A stretch of 64,000 nt of DNA from Paenirhodobacter populi (GCF_004022215.1 NZ_SAUZ01000018.1:62001-126000); one strand, 5' to 3'; positions 44,651 to 53,247 are shown, counted from the stretch's first letter. The notes: a model not told the origin generated them from the letters alone. Made by a program: numbers and translations.

Positions 44651-46363
44651 TCAAGCCTCCAGGCTGGCGAAGAAACCGGCCATCTTTACGTTGTTGTCGT
44701 TCGGTTGCGGGTTCAGAAACATCAGCATGGCGGCGTCGAAGGCGGCCATAAGGGGGTCGATCTTCGCCGCCCCGGACGCCTCTTTGGTCACCATGTAATT
44801 GTTCCTCACAAGCTCCTGCTTGGCATTGCCAACCGCCCAGTTCAGGAGCGGCTGATTACCGTGCAGGAGGCGTTTCGATTCCAGCTTCAGCGGCATCGTC
44901 GTGATCGCCGTCTGAAGCGCCCACCCCTGCTTGACGGCCTGCACGAGCGGTTCGCCCATCCCGAGATCGTTCAGGGCGTCGAACAGCAAGGCGATGCCCG
45001 CGCTGTCCAGACCGATGCCCGACGCCTCGGGCAGCAAGCCCGCCGACCAGATCTGAGCGCAGATGGCGGCGGCCTCGGCCGCCTGATCCTCGCCCGTCTG
45101 AACCACGCTCAGATGTCCGTCGGCCTCGAAATCGCGAAGGCGCGGCGCGATCTGCTCGCGCTGCGTGAAAACGCTCGGTCTCGCCCACGCCTTGGCCCAG
45201 AGAAGCCATGCCTTGTCCGACCGGCGCCGGCCGATCACCGCGAGTGCGGCGAGGTCATCAGCCCCGCCCCAGTCCACGCCGATCGTGCAGACCTCGCTCT
45301 CCTCCATCAGCGAATCGAGCGTCAGCCCCTCGCAGACGGCTCCTTCCCAGTGGATTGCCCCAGACCATGCGGCGCTGCCCAGGCCGACGCCAATTTCGAT
45401 GTTCAGATGCTGGCTGGCCCAGATCTGTTCCGTCTCTTTCGACACCCGGCCGTTGTTGTCGTAATCGTCCTGCAGCGCCTGCTCGTCGATCGACAGGCCG
45501 AGGTTCGGAAGCACGAGGCGCCAGTTTTCGCGATCCTGCCAGAAGGCCTTGTTGCGCTGAAGCTCATCCGGGAACTCGTAGAGAACAGGCAGCATGATCG
45601 GGGACTTCCCGCCCTTGCCGTCGCGAATGTCCCGTGCCTTTTTCAGTTCCGATTTCCAGATGCCCGCCGGCGCCTCGTCGGACTGCGTCGTGATGAACAG
45701 CACCTTGCCGCGCTGCATGGTGATGCCGCCACCGCGGATCTGCTGCATCACCTTGGCCGCCTTGGCCTTCTTGCCCAACTCGTGCAGCTCATCGATGATC
45801 GTCAGCACGGGAATTTCGCCCGTGACGATCGAGGTGTCGAACGTCTTCACATCGAGCGCCGTGCCGGTCTTGCGCCGGGTGATCGTCTTCAGATGCTCCT
45901 GAACCTTGAAGATATCCTTCAACTGCTGATCCAGGTTGATCATGCCCTGCGCCTGACTGAACAGACGCTCGGAAATGTTCTGGCTCGGACCGACCAGCAG
46001 CATCTGCCTGTTCGGGGCTTCCTCCATGTAAAGAGCCGTCAGGGCCAGCGCCGCGACATAGGTCGACTTCGAGTTCTTCTTCGGGATCATGCAAAGCAGT
46101 TCCCAGACGATCTCCCGGCCGGTCTGCGGGTCCTCGCTCGCCATGAAGGCGCACAGCAGATCCTTGAACCAGTCCCCGCAGGCAACAGCCATCTTCGGAT
46201 TCCCGGAGACGTCCGGGAGCCGCAGCCGGTTGAAGAACGCCAGAACCTTCGCTGCCTTCTCCTCATTGAGAGGAACCTCAGCCATCGGTGTTTCGCCGTT
46301 CTGGATTTTCCCCCACCAGTCCGGGCAGGCGAAGCGTGGCAGCGGGTCAGTTTGGCCGGACAT
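44651..46363 (-). CDS. terL: Terminase large subunit
   Basis: A 570-residue packaging motor. Walker A-like MIPKKNSKST is at 92-101, Walker B LTIIDE at 187-192, and the coupling motif TTQSD at 225-229. The nuclease domain starts with GVDWGGADD (Asp364). It cuts concatemers and pumps DNA into the prohead. Overlaps terS by 17 bases. Confidence 0.95.
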   Translation of the reverse strand: MSGQTDPLPRFACPDWWGKIQNGETPMAEVPLNEEKAAKVLAFFNRLRLPDVSGNPKMAVACGDWFKDLLCAFMASEDPQTGREIVWELLCMIPKKNSKSTYVAALALTALYMEEAPNRQMLLVGPSQNISERLFSQAQGMINLDQQLKDIFKVQEHLKTITRRKTGTALDVKTFDTSIVTGEIPVLTIIDELHELGKKAKAAKVMQQIRGGGITMQRGKVLFITTQSDEAPAGIWKSELKKARDIRDGKGGKSPIMLPVLYEFPDELQRNKAFWQDRENWRLVLPNLGLSIDEQALQDDYDNNGRVSKETEQIWASQHLNIEIGVGLGSAAWSGAIHWEGAVCEGLTLDSLMEESEVCTIGVDWGGADDLAALAVIGRRRSDKAWLLWAKAWARPSVFTQREQIAPRLRDFEADGHLSVVQTGEDQAAEAAAICAQIWSAGLLPEASGIGLDSAGIALLFDALNDLGMGEPLVQAVKQGWALQTAITTMPLKLESKRLLHGNQPLLNWAVGNAKQELVRNNYMVTKEASGAAKIDPLMAAFDAAMLMFLNPQPNDNNVKMAGFFASLEA

Positions 46364-46868
46364 TGTGCGTTGCCTCGAATTCGAGTTCGGCCATCAACGC
46401 CTCGTCGGCGTCGAGCGCCTTCTGTTCGTCGACCACCTTCTTGCCGACCTTCGGCGGCGGCTTCTCTTTGGCTTTCGCCGCGAAGGCCCGCTCGGCTTCC
46501 ATGCGGTCGTTCTTTTCGAGCAGTTGGACGAACAGCCGCTCCGCACCGACATTGCCGGACTGCGCCTGCGTCCAGACGCGCATCAGGCGTTCAGCCTCAA
46601 GGCGGTCGCGAGCAGCATCCCGGATTTGCAGCTCGGATCTAAAATGCCGCTTCAGCGTCGGAACGGAAATCGCCTTCCCGGTCCTTGGGTCAAGGATCAC
46701 CCCGGCGATCCTGTCGTTCGACCAGCCAGCCGCCAGCAACATGCTGACTTTGTTGGAGTTTTCCATAGTCCATTCGAAGGCGGGGCGGCCCCGCCTCTTG
46801 TTGGCAGCCGACCAGACCTCACCGAACAGGTTCCGGAACTGATCCGGGTCCGAATTTTCGTCGGTCAT
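46347..46868 (-). CDS. terS: Terminase small subunit
   Basis: A 173-residue protein with an N-terminal HTH region (KVSMLLAAGWSNDRIAGVIL, about 40-60) that would recognise the pac/cos site, then a helical oligomerisation part. The ATG comes straight after a terminator T-run, with no ribosome site visible, so the true start or its translation mode is unsure. Confidence 0.82.
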   Translation of the reverse strand: MTDENSDPDQFRNLFGEVWSAANKRRGRPAFEWTMENSNKVSMLLAAGWSNDRIAGVILDPRTGKAISVPTLKRHFRSELQIRDAARDRLEAERLMRVWTQAQSGNVGAERLFVQLLEKNDRMEAERAFAAKAKEKPPPKVGKKVVDEQKALDADEALMAELEFEATHNVRPN

Positions 46869-46871
46869 GAG

Positions 46872-46892
46872 AAAAAAATCCCTCGCTGAGGG
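46872..46892 (-). terminator. Terminator immediately upstream of the terminase genes
   Basis: On the minus strand CCCTC-AGC-GAGGG is followed by A and seven Ts, ending three bases before the terS ATG. A second possible stem (GGGAC/GTCCC) precedes it and could compete. It separates early leftward transcription from the late operon. Confidence 0.7.
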
Positions 46893-46944
46893 GGACGCGG
46901 GTCCCTACGCGGGCGACCCCCAGACTTTCGATGCCCCCCCTTCG

Positions 46945-47166
46945 TCAGAGCCAGTACATCGTCACACCCTTGGTTGGCACGAATGTGAGCGTGATGGTCT
47001 TTTCGGCATCTGTCGCATCCGCATTGAGCGCGTCGAGCACCACCCTCATGACACGTACGCTGTCCGCGACATTCATCGACTCAACGCTTACCCGGGCGAC
47101 CTCGCGACCGCGCCGATCAACGATGGCGCCACCCGGGGCCTCCACGAATTTAGGCTTGTCAGTCAT
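46945..47166 (-). CDS. Hypothetical phage protein, 73 residues
   Basis: Begins MTDKPKFVEAPGGAIVDRRGREVARVSV. It has a beta-rich, soluble composition and no recognised family. It lies just before the terminator in front of terS. Confidence 0.5.
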   Translation of the reverse strand: MTDKPKFVEAPGGAIVDRRGREVARVSVESMNVADSVRVMRVVLDALNADATDAEKTITLTFVPTKGVTMYWL

Positions 47167-47202
47167 TCCTCATCATCCTCCGATGTGCCTGAACGTATCT
47201 GA

Positions 47203-47511
47203 TCACCCTTCGGCCTTGGCCCCTGGATCCAGCACCGTCATGCAGACGGCATCTGCATCGTCGATGCGCCGACCCGAGCTGCTCTCGACCCAGCCGAACT
47301 CGATCTCACCACGGCTATAGTGCTGATCGACCTCAATACGGCGGTCAAAACCGCGAAGGGTGAGGCGTCTGTCTTTACCGATACGATCCCACATTGCGCG
47401 GCATCGATCACGCGCATCGACCTGACTCTTGCATACGACCATGATGCGATCGCCCGACAATGCGCGTCGCACCAGATCAACAATATCCATTTCAGCTTTG
47501 ATGTTACTCAT
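47203..47511 (-). CDS. Hypothetical phage protein, 102 residues
   Basis: Begins MSNIKAEMDIVDLVRRAL; charged and soluble, no recognised family. Its start overlaps the HNH gene stop by 4 bases (ATGA), which supports expression. Confidence 0.55.
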   Translation of the reverse strand: MSNIKAEMDIVDLVRRALSGDRIMVVCKSQVDARDRCRAMWDRIGKDRRLTLRGFDRRIEVDQHYSRGEIEFGWVESSSGRRIDDADAVCMTVLDPGAKAEG

Positions 47512-47861
47512 GTCGATCCATTCCTTTCCTCCGCCTGCTTGACCCGGTCATGGCATTCCTTGCACAGGCATTGCAGGTTGCCCCGATCCCAAAACAGCGC
47601 GGGGTCACCGCGATGCGGGATCTTGTGGTCGGCCACCAGCTTGAAGGTGTTCCCCTCAAGCCTGCCGCAATAGGCGCAGGTGAACCGCGCATCTTCGAGC
47701 ACTGACCAGCGCAGGTCCTTCCAGCGCGCCGTCTTGTACCAAGCCCGCCATGGCGTTCGAACGATCCGTTGCGCTGAACGCTCACGCTCATCACGCGGCG
47801 CATTGCCAAGGCGCACGGGCGCGGACCCGAAGCGCGACGGGATCTGTCGCAATCTGGTCAT
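47508..47861 (-). CDS. HNH endonuclease
   Basis: A 117-residue protein with an HNH motif: CAYCGRLEG (zinc pair), VADHKIPHRGDP (catalytic His), then NLQCLCKECHDRVK (Asn and second zinc pair). HNH nucleases next to the terminase are needed for packaging in several HK97-like phages. It lies upstream of terS on the same strand. Confidence 0.88.
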   Translation of the reverse strand: MTRLRQIPSRFGSAPVRLGNAPRDERERSAQRIVRTPWRAWYKTARWKDLRWSVLEDARFTCAYCGRLEGNTFKLVADHKIPHRGDPALFWDRGNLQCLCKECHDRVKQAEERNGST

Positions 47862-47897
47862 GGGATACCAACGCTAAGGGGAATGGACATGACAACG

Positions 47898-47925
47898 CCC
47901 GGCAGAGGGGTTCCTCTCCGGGCGC
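47898..47925. terminator. Hairpin upstream of the HNH gene
   Basis: CGCCCGG-C-AGAGG-loop-CCTCT-CCGGGCG forms a long interrupted stem between the 260-residue gene and the HNH gene. No T-run follows on the leftward strand. It may be a processing or pausing site. Confidence 0.4.
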
Positions 47926-47982
47926 AATTATCGATGATGACAATTTATTGGCATGCGGAAGGGATAAGCGTCAATCCCCTTT

Positions 47983-48765
47983 TTACTCCGCGATCCACAT
48001 ACGATCCAGCGCGGCACCCAGTTGCGATTGAAGGGCTGGTCGGGTGACCTTGTCTGGCACCCATCCGAACCGGCGCAGCACCTGTGAAATCGTCAGTCCC
48101 TCGATACAGACCAGATCCACGAGCACCCGCACCGTGATCCCGCTGCGACCGCTGCTACCCGCGCGCTTCGGAACCAGAGCGACATCGTCGCCGATGGCGG
48201 CCCGGAGGGCTTGAATGCAACGCCCTTCCTGTATCAGGGCATCCATATAGCTACTTCCCGTTGCGGAGCCGCCTGCCCGGCCCGCCAGCATCGTTTCGAT
48301 CGAGATTCCGCGAACACCTGCGGCATTGTGCTTCTCCACGAGGGCCGCATACCGGCGACCCATCCCCATCTGCCGATCCGAGAACGGCGGCCGGTATTCA
48401 TCGCCGCCCTTACGCCGGGCCTGTCGATCCATGAGGTCGAAGGCATCGGCCATCCGCGCCGCGTCACGCCCCTTAAAGCCGACATGCCGGACATCCCAAT
48501 CCTTATCCTTCGGTGTGACCAACAGCGGAGAGAACGCAACCATCGGACCCCGAGCGGGCGCCGCGATCATATCGGATCCACAGCGCTCCGGCGGCAATGC
48601 CCTGGCCTTCAGCAGCGCCACCCGATCGGCATCCGACACGAACGGATCTGGCAGACCGAAAGCCCGCGCCAGATCTGCCTGCACCCGCTTCTTCGCCAGA
48701 ACCAGACGCTCAATCACCGCGCCGAACTCCGCCTCATACCCCGTCCTTACCACATCTTGCGCCAT
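47983..48765 (-). CDS. Candidate late regulator with C-terminal HTH (DUF6456-like)
   Basis: A 260-residue protein. The middle has FSDRQMGMGRRYAALVEKH. The C-terminal ~60 residues (VRVLVDLVCIEGLTISQVLRR then FGWVPDKV) look like a sigma-4/DUF6456-type helix-turn-helix. It sits between the replication and packaging genes, the usual place for a late activator or antiterminator, and terminators follow downstream. Function inferred from position and HTH only. Confidence 0.55.
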   Translation of the reverse strand: MAQDVVRTGYEAEFGAVIERLVLAKKRVQADLARAFGLPDPFVSDADRVALLKARALPPERCGSDMIAAPARGPMVAFSPLLVTPKDKDWDVRHVGFKGRDAARMADAFDLMDRQARRKGGDEYRPPFSDRQMGMGRRYAALVEKHNAAGVRGISIETMLAGRAGGSATGSSYMDALIQEGRCIQALRAAIGDDVALVPKRAGSSGRSGITVRVLVDLVCIEGLTISQVLRRFGWVPDKVTRPALQSQLGAALDRMWIAE

Positions 48766-48789
48766 TCTTCTTTCCTTTCACCAGTTCTT

Positions 48790-49147
48790 GTTTCTCTAAG
48801 ATTTTTGACGGGAGGATAGGGAGGATAATTGAAATTAACGGGAGGACATGAAGGAGGATGAAAGATGCGGATTATAACGTAATATCAACGCACTAACGAT
48901 CATCACGGGAGGATAGGGAGGAACGGGAGGATAATTCTTGCTACGTCTGGAATACTCTCCCCCAGACCCCCTATTCCCTTCTCCTACACGTACGCGGGAT
49001 TTATCCTCCCGTTCCTCCCTATCCTCCCGTCTTGGCTGGCAACCCATTGACGTTTCGACATTTCCCCCGCTCCCCTCGATTTCCCACGTCCTCCCGATTT
49101 CATCGTCCCGTCCTCCCTGTCCTCCCGCATTTCTGAGAAAATGGGGT
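48790..49147. repeat. Dyad-symmetric array of 12 GGGAGGA units; candidate replication origin
   Basis: Six GGGAGGA on the plus strand start at 48810, 48819, 48840, 48907, 48916 and 48925. Six TCCTCCC start at 49004, 49013, 49022, 49089, 49111 and 49120. The order is 2+1+3 then 3+1+2, and every pair is mirrored about 48967.5-48968. Units within a group are spaced 9 bp. The inner triples form a perfect 29-bp inverted repeat (48906-48934/49001-49029), while the DNA between groups has diverged. It lies between the primase-helicase gene and the candidate late regulator; no gene is visible in 48766-49155. Confidence 0.8.
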
Positions 49148-49155
49148 GCGGGGCA

Positions 49156-50955
49156 TCACTCGGGCGTCTCATACCGGCCCTTGATGATCGAGCCGTCATG
49201 CGCGCGCGGGGCCTCAAGGAACCGGGTTTTGAACGGCTCGCGGAACTGGATGCCGTCGTAGAACATGGAACTGTTCTTCCGGGCGACGAAAACCTGCCCC
49301 GTCCCCGGACTCTTCCAACGCCCGGACTTCTCCTTCAGGCGATTGTAGATCGTGCGCGGCTTCCATGCGCCTCGCCCGGCTTCATCCATCCAGAATGAAA
49401 ATGCGTCGCTGAGCTGCTTTGCCGGGACACTGTGTGCCGGATCTCCGGTGACCGCACAGCACTCCACCAGGAATGTTGCCATCGGATCGCTGTCCTCGCG
49501 ATACTCCGCCGTCGCCGCCGTGACTTCCTCTGGGATCTGTAGTCCGTGCTGAAGGTAATCCTTCAGCCCTTCGATCAGCCAGTTGAGGATGCCGGATCGC
49601 TCCTCCCACAGCTTGGCGCCGAGTTCAGGGTCGCGCTCATCCGGCGGGATCTGCACATCGAACGGCACCAGCATGACGCGCCGCCAGATCCCGTCGTCGC
49701 CGCCATGGATCTCAGGCTTGTGGTTGCCCGAGATCGTAAGCTTGAAGATCGGATAGATGGTGACGAAGTTCTCGTTGAGCGCCCGGACCATGATCGGCTC
49801 GCCGCCGGTCAGTTCCTTGATCAACCCTTCCTGAAGCTTTTCACCGGCGTTGGGCTCGGACGCCCGAACGAAACGAGCGCCGATCAGCGGCATCAGGTCC
49901 GGCGTGGCATCCCCGCCCCCCCGACGATTGCGGCCGGTAATGGATTCGATCTTGGCGGTGGCGGAGTAATCCCCGAACAGTTTCGCCATCAGGTCGACCA
50001 GAACGGACTTGCCGTTCGCCCCGCCCCCATAGAAGAAGGCGAACTTCTGTTCGTTCGTCAGCCCGGTCATCGAAAGCCCCATCCAGCGCTGAATGAAGCG
50101 GCGCATATCGGCCAACGGCTGCACGCGCTCCAGGAACATCAGGAACTGCGGGCATTTCGCCCTTTGGTCGTAGGTGACAGGCATGACCTTGGTCAGCAAC
50201 TGCTCGCGCGCATGCGGAATGGCCTCGACCAAGGCCCGCGGAGGCGGAGGATTCATGCCCCCGTCGTCCTCACCCGGTTCGGTGCTGAAGCGCAGGACGC
50301 AGGACTCGGTATTGATCACCATCGGATCGGCATCGAGATCTTCCAGCGGCCGGGCAATGATCGCCGCCGCCTCCCCCATCAGGTTCTTGATCGCGTTCGA
50401 GTTGCCGGCATTCTTGGCGTGCGTGAGACGCCGCCCGATCGATCTGTCACGCTTTTCCTTGATCTTGTCGGCTGCACGTCGGAGCGAGGTCAGGAAATCA
50501 AAGCGCGCGCTTTCGGCCTCGGACCGAAGGTTTGCGAGTTTTCCGCGCAGCTCGGCGTATTCCGACTCGCTGGCCTCGACATCCTGAAGGACCGCCGCCT
50601 CGTCATCATCCATCGGGATGTGCCAGACTTCGCGCGCGATCAGATCGGAAAGCTGATGTGCCTTGCGCCGCACCGCAATATCATCCGGGTCGGTCAGCCA
50701 CCGGGCATCCGCCCAAGTGAACCACCCGACCCGCGGGATGAACAGAAGGTCGTCGCCAAAGTGCTCCAGCAACCGTTTACCATTGCCGTAATCATTCAGC
50801 GGGAAGTCGACACATCTCTCTTCCGGGGGTGCGGGGCGGTCCCCTGCCCGATCATCCGGGCAGGGGCCGGGATCGAGGCCATCCCACGCATCATGGTCAT
50901 CATCCCCATCGTGGACGGGTGTCACATTCGCCAGTGGATCGTTGTCGTCTCTCAT
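49156..50955 (-). CDS. P4/D5-family phage primase-helicase
   Basis: A 599-residue protein. It has an acidic N-terminus, a D5_N-type region, and an SF3-like helicase with Walker A FYGGGANGKSV (about 303-313), ARFVRASEPNAG and the LTISGNHKPEI motif. A C-terminal winged-helix-like domain follows. It probably starts and unwinds phage DNA. The ATG at 50955 has a GGGGGAAATCC site before it, and its upstream neighbour overlaps by 4 bases. Confidence 0.9.
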   Translation of the reverse strand: MRDDNDPLANVTPVHDGDDDHDAWDGLDPGPCPDDRAGDRPAPPEERCVDFPLNDYGNGKRLLEHFGDDLLFIPRVGWFTWADARWLTDPDDIAVRRKAHQLSDLIAREVWHIPMDDDEAAVLQDVEASESEYAELRGKLANLRSEAESARFDFLTSLRRAADKIKEKRDRSIGRRLTHAKNAGNSNAIKNLMGEAAAIIARPLEDLDADPMVINTESCVLRFSTEPGEDDGGMNPPPPRALVEAIPHAREQLLTKVMPVTYDQRAKCPQFLMFLERVQPLADMRRFIQRWMGLSMTGLTNEQKFAFFYGGGANGKSVLVDLMAKLFGDYSATAKIESITGRNRRGGGDATPDLMPLIGARFVRASEPNAGEKLQEGLIKELTGGEPIMVRALNENFVTIYPIFKLTISGNHKPEIHGGDDGIWRRVMLVPFDVQIPPDERDPELGAKLWEERSGILNWLIEGLKDYLQHGLQIPEEVTAATAEYREDSDPMATFLVECCAVTGDPAHSVPAKQLSDAFSFWMDEAGRGAWKPRTIYNRLKEKSGRWKSPGTGQVFVARKNSSMFYDGIQFREPFKTRFLEAPRAHDGSIIKGRYETPE

Positions 50956-51359
50956 GAGGATTTCCCCCTGAACCTTCCACTCGGATCGACGCGGCCAAGG
51001 AAGGCCCGACGGCTTGCGTCGTCGAAGCTCTCCCAAAGCGTGGCGAAGATCCGTTTCCGCGCCGCCTCACAGAATGCCTGGCGGCTGATTTTCCTCAGGC
51101 CTTCGGCAACGAAGACCTCGATTTCGACAGGCGTGGCGCAATCCGCCCAGAACGCCGCATCTTCCCGGATCCGGCCGAACAGCAGATCCGGCGATGGCAT
51201 CCCCGCGCCCAGATCCTCCAGCGCAGCCGCCATGATCTGGACCGCGTCCTCGGGCTCGCAGGCGCGGATCGCAGCGGCCAGTATTCGCGTGGCCTCCGCC
51301 CGACGTTCGCGATCCGCCACCATCGCAGAGACGGCGCCATGATCATCCCCGTCCGGCAT
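50952..51359 (-). CDS. Hypothetical phage protein, 135 residues
   Basis: Helical and acidic, with ILAAAIRACEPEDAVQIMAA and LLFGRIREDAAFWADCATP. It overlaps the primase start by 4 bases and the DUF1937 gene end by 17. Three possible in-frame ATGs (51377, 51359, 51323) lack clear ribosome sites. No family recognised; probably replication-associated by position. Confidence 0.55.
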   Translation of the reverse strand: MPDGDDHGAVSAMVADRERRAEATRILAAAIRACEPEDAVQIMAAALEDLGAGMPSPDLLFGRIREDAAFWADCATPVEIEVFVAEGLRKISRQAFCEAARKRIFATLWESFDDASRRAFLGRVDPSGRFRGKSS

Positions 51360-51825
51360 AGATGAACACCGGCACATTGTGCGCCACGGCGAACTGGACC
51401 TCAGTCCAGATGCCGTCGGACTGATCCCACCCGGGAATATCCGGCACGACGATCATCGCTGCGCTGTTCAGGATCGGCCGACACCAATCCATCCAGAAAT
51501 CCCGGTCCAGAGGCGACAGGCGACGACCTGTTGTCGATGACTGCGCATGCAGCGCCTCCGAAGCCAGAACGATCGGACTGACCGCGGTGACACGTTCGCG
51601 CATCAAAAGCAGCATGTGCCGCGACGCCATCGCCGACAGCATGACGGAACGGTCGAAACTCCATTTCCCGCGGATTGTGACCTCGCGCGTGTAGGGCGTT
51701 GCCAGATAGGCGATCCCGACATTGTGCCGGGCCACGGTTCTGGCGTCCGCGCCGACATGAATCAGCGGGGCGAAATTGCCGTCGGGCGCCATCAATGCGG
51801 TCCAATCTTTCACGGTGGCGAGCAT
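51343..51825 (-). CDS. DUF1937 family protein
   Basis: A 160-residue protein with GIAYLATPYT near residue 38 and DFWMDWCRPILNSAAMIVVPDIPGW, the DUF1937 pattern. The fold is related to nucleoside 2-deoxyribosyltransferases, so a nucleotide-related role is possible. It lies in the replication operon. Confidence 0.78.
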   Translation of the reverse strand: MLATVKDWTALMAPDGNFAPLIHVGADARTVARHNVGIAYLATPYTREVTIRGKWSFDRSVMLSAMASRHMLLLMRERVTAVSPIVLASEALHAQSSTTGRRLSPLDRDFWMDWCRPILNSAAMIVVPDIPGWDQSDGIWTEVQFAVAHNVPVFIYAGRG

Positions 51826-51833
51826 TCAGACCC

Positions 51834-52781
51834 TCACGCCGCTTTCCGCGAACGGATGGCCCGCGCCTTGAGCATCGTCCACAACCGCTGCTGACCATCG
51901 ATGGTGACTTTGCCATAACGATCGAGAACGCATTCGCTCAGCGCACGAAACCGCTTTTTGAGCTGACCCGCATCAACATCGAGATCCAGGGCGAGCTGAC
52001 CCAGTTTGGTTCCAGCCGCCAAACCGTCGACAAGGTCGAAGTCAAGCTCGGCGTCGAATCCCACCTCGTATCCGAGAGCGTCGAGGAACTGCCATATCCG
52101 CAAGTTCTCCCCGTGCAGATCCGATGCCAGCACCGCAGCGCTGCTTTCGGTGCTGGCATCGGCCGCCGAAGGCTCGCGAGGCGGGGCTGCGACGGAAATG
52201 GCGGCCTTCCCGGCAGTGGCAGCCACTTTCGCTGGCGTCGCTGCCGGCGCAGCGGATTTCCCGACGGTTTCCGCCTTCGGCCGGCGCTCTTGGCTGAGCA
52301 ACAGCGCAACCGTCTGGGTCCTGCGGTTCAGGGTCTTGGCAATGCCGCTGGCGGTGAATCCCTTCGCAGCCATGTCGCGCACGGTAGCCTTTTCATCGTC
52401 GCTCAACGGCCCGGTGACAACAGGCGACGAAACAGGCTTGGGTGCAGTTCTCGGTGAGGGATTGGCCGAAGCCGCCAGCGGCTGGACTTCCTCCGAGGCA
52501 GACTGAACAGGCTCAAGCACCAGAGCCACGTCCTCGTCCCGTGCGTCCGCGTCGGCCAGCGCAAAACGCTCGTCGCCAGGCTGCGCCAAGGGGGTCTTGA
52601 CGGTGCTCGGGATCTCATAGTGCGTCACGATAACAATCGGGCCTCCGGGGGCCATGTCGATCGCGAGTCTCTGCTCGCCGCGCACCGGCAATTCCGCCAG
52701 ACAACCCGCGGCGCGGATGATCTTCTCCAGAACCTCGTGGAGTTCCACTGCGTCCTTCAGCGACATCTCACTCAAATTCAT
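51834..52781 (-). CDS. Phage DNA-binding protein with central HTH, 315 residues
   Basis: Starts MNLSEMSLKDAVELHEVLE after a GGGGAG site. Residues about 135-175 (SDDEKATVRDMAAKGF then TASGIAKTLNRRTQTVALLL) form a GcrA/resolvase-type HTH. An alanine- and proline-rich linker follows, then a conserved-looking C-terminal domain (LRIWQFLDALGYEV…LWTMLKARA). It may load the primase or regulate early genes; no specific family known. Confidence 0.6.
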   Translation of the reverse strand: MNLSEMSLKDAVELHEVLEKIIRAAGCLAELPVRGEQRLAIDMAPGGPIVIVTHYEIPSTVKTPLAQPGDERFALADADARDEDVALVLEPVQSASEEVQPLAASANPSPRTAPKPVSSPVVTGPLSDDEKATVRDMAAKGFTASGIAKTLNRRTQTVALLLSQERRPKAETVGKSAAPAATPAKVAATAGKAAISVAAPPREPSAADASTESSAAVLASDLHGENLRIWQFLDALGYEVGFDAELDFDLVDGLAAGTKLGQLALDLDVDAGQLKKRFRALSECVLDRYGKVTIDGQQRLWTMLKARAIRSRKAA

Positions 52782-53026
52782 CTGGCTCCCCTTCTTTCGT
52801 TGGCGGCATCGACGGCATCGGCCAGCGCCCGCAGTTGATCGCCCATCCCGGGCTTGATGAAGTCGTTGAAAAGCGGCCCGCTCCACGGCTCACCGGGCGG
52901 GCCTCGATGCCACAGCAGATCCGCCGATCCGTCATTCTCGAAGATCGTCGCCGTGCAATCGCCCACCACCAGATCGGTGCGACGCGCGGCAAGCATGCCT
53001 TTCACAACTTCACCGATGCGCCTCAT
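52778..53026 (-). CDS. Hypothetical phage protein, 82 residues
   Basis: Begins MRRIGEVVKGMLAARRTDLVV. Both ends overlap neighbours in ATGA fashion, so it is probably translated. No family recognised. Confidence 0.5.
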   Translation of the reverse strand: MRRIGEVVKGMLAARRTDLVVGDCTATIFENDGSADLLWHRGPPGEPWSGPLFNDFIKPGMGDQLRALADAVDAANERRGAR

Positions 53027-53247
53027 GCCGCGCGCCCCCATGCGTTCAGCCCAACCAACACGCGGCGGCGCAGGAGTTGCCCCTCAGCGCTCGACCGCGC
53101 CGCCGCGTCCTTCCGGGGGCACAGCAGCATTCGTGCCCGCACCGGAAACCGAATGAAAAGGGCGCGACGGCCGTGGGATGCCGCCGCGCAGGTGGACAGC
53201 GGCACAGGCAGGCCGCGGTCAAAACCGTTTGAGCGAAGCGCCGCCAT
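53023..53247 (-). CDS. Hypothetical phage protein, 74 residues, basic
   Basis: Arginine-rich (MAALRSNGFDRGLPVPL; SHGRRALFIRFPVRARM). The ATG at 53247 overlaps the upstream stop (TGATG), and its own stop overlaps the next start (ATGA). A codon earlier (GTG at 53250) is also possible. No family recognised. Confidence 0.45.
   Translation of the reverse strand: MAALRSNGFDRGLPVPLSTCAAASHGRRALFIRFPVRARMLLCPRKDAAARSSAEGQLLRRRVLVGLNAWGRAA

Noticed and set aside
43778-46642. Very long plus-strand open frame (954 codons) across the portal and terminase genes
   Set aside because: It is antisense to clearly identified terL and portal. Its sequence is rich in Arg, His and Gln, as expected from the reverse frame of GC-rich genes.
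46945-46970. Reading terS as starting from an upstream codon to gain a ribosome site
   Set aside because: The terminator hairpin and T-run occupy the space, and no in-frame start with a ribosome site is present.
48835-49047. 70-codon minus-strand frame inside the repeat array
   Set aside because: Composed mostly of the repeat itself; no ribosome site.
48800-49130. CRISPR array or simple tandem repeat as an explanation for the GGGAGGA units
   Set aside because: Units are 7-9 bases, occur on both strands, and are arranged as a mirror image, not as regular repeats with equal spacers; no cas genes are present.
49546-51342. 598-codon plus-strand frame opposite the primase-helicase
   Set aside because: The minus strand carries Walker A and other helicase motifs; the plus frame has no protein-like features.
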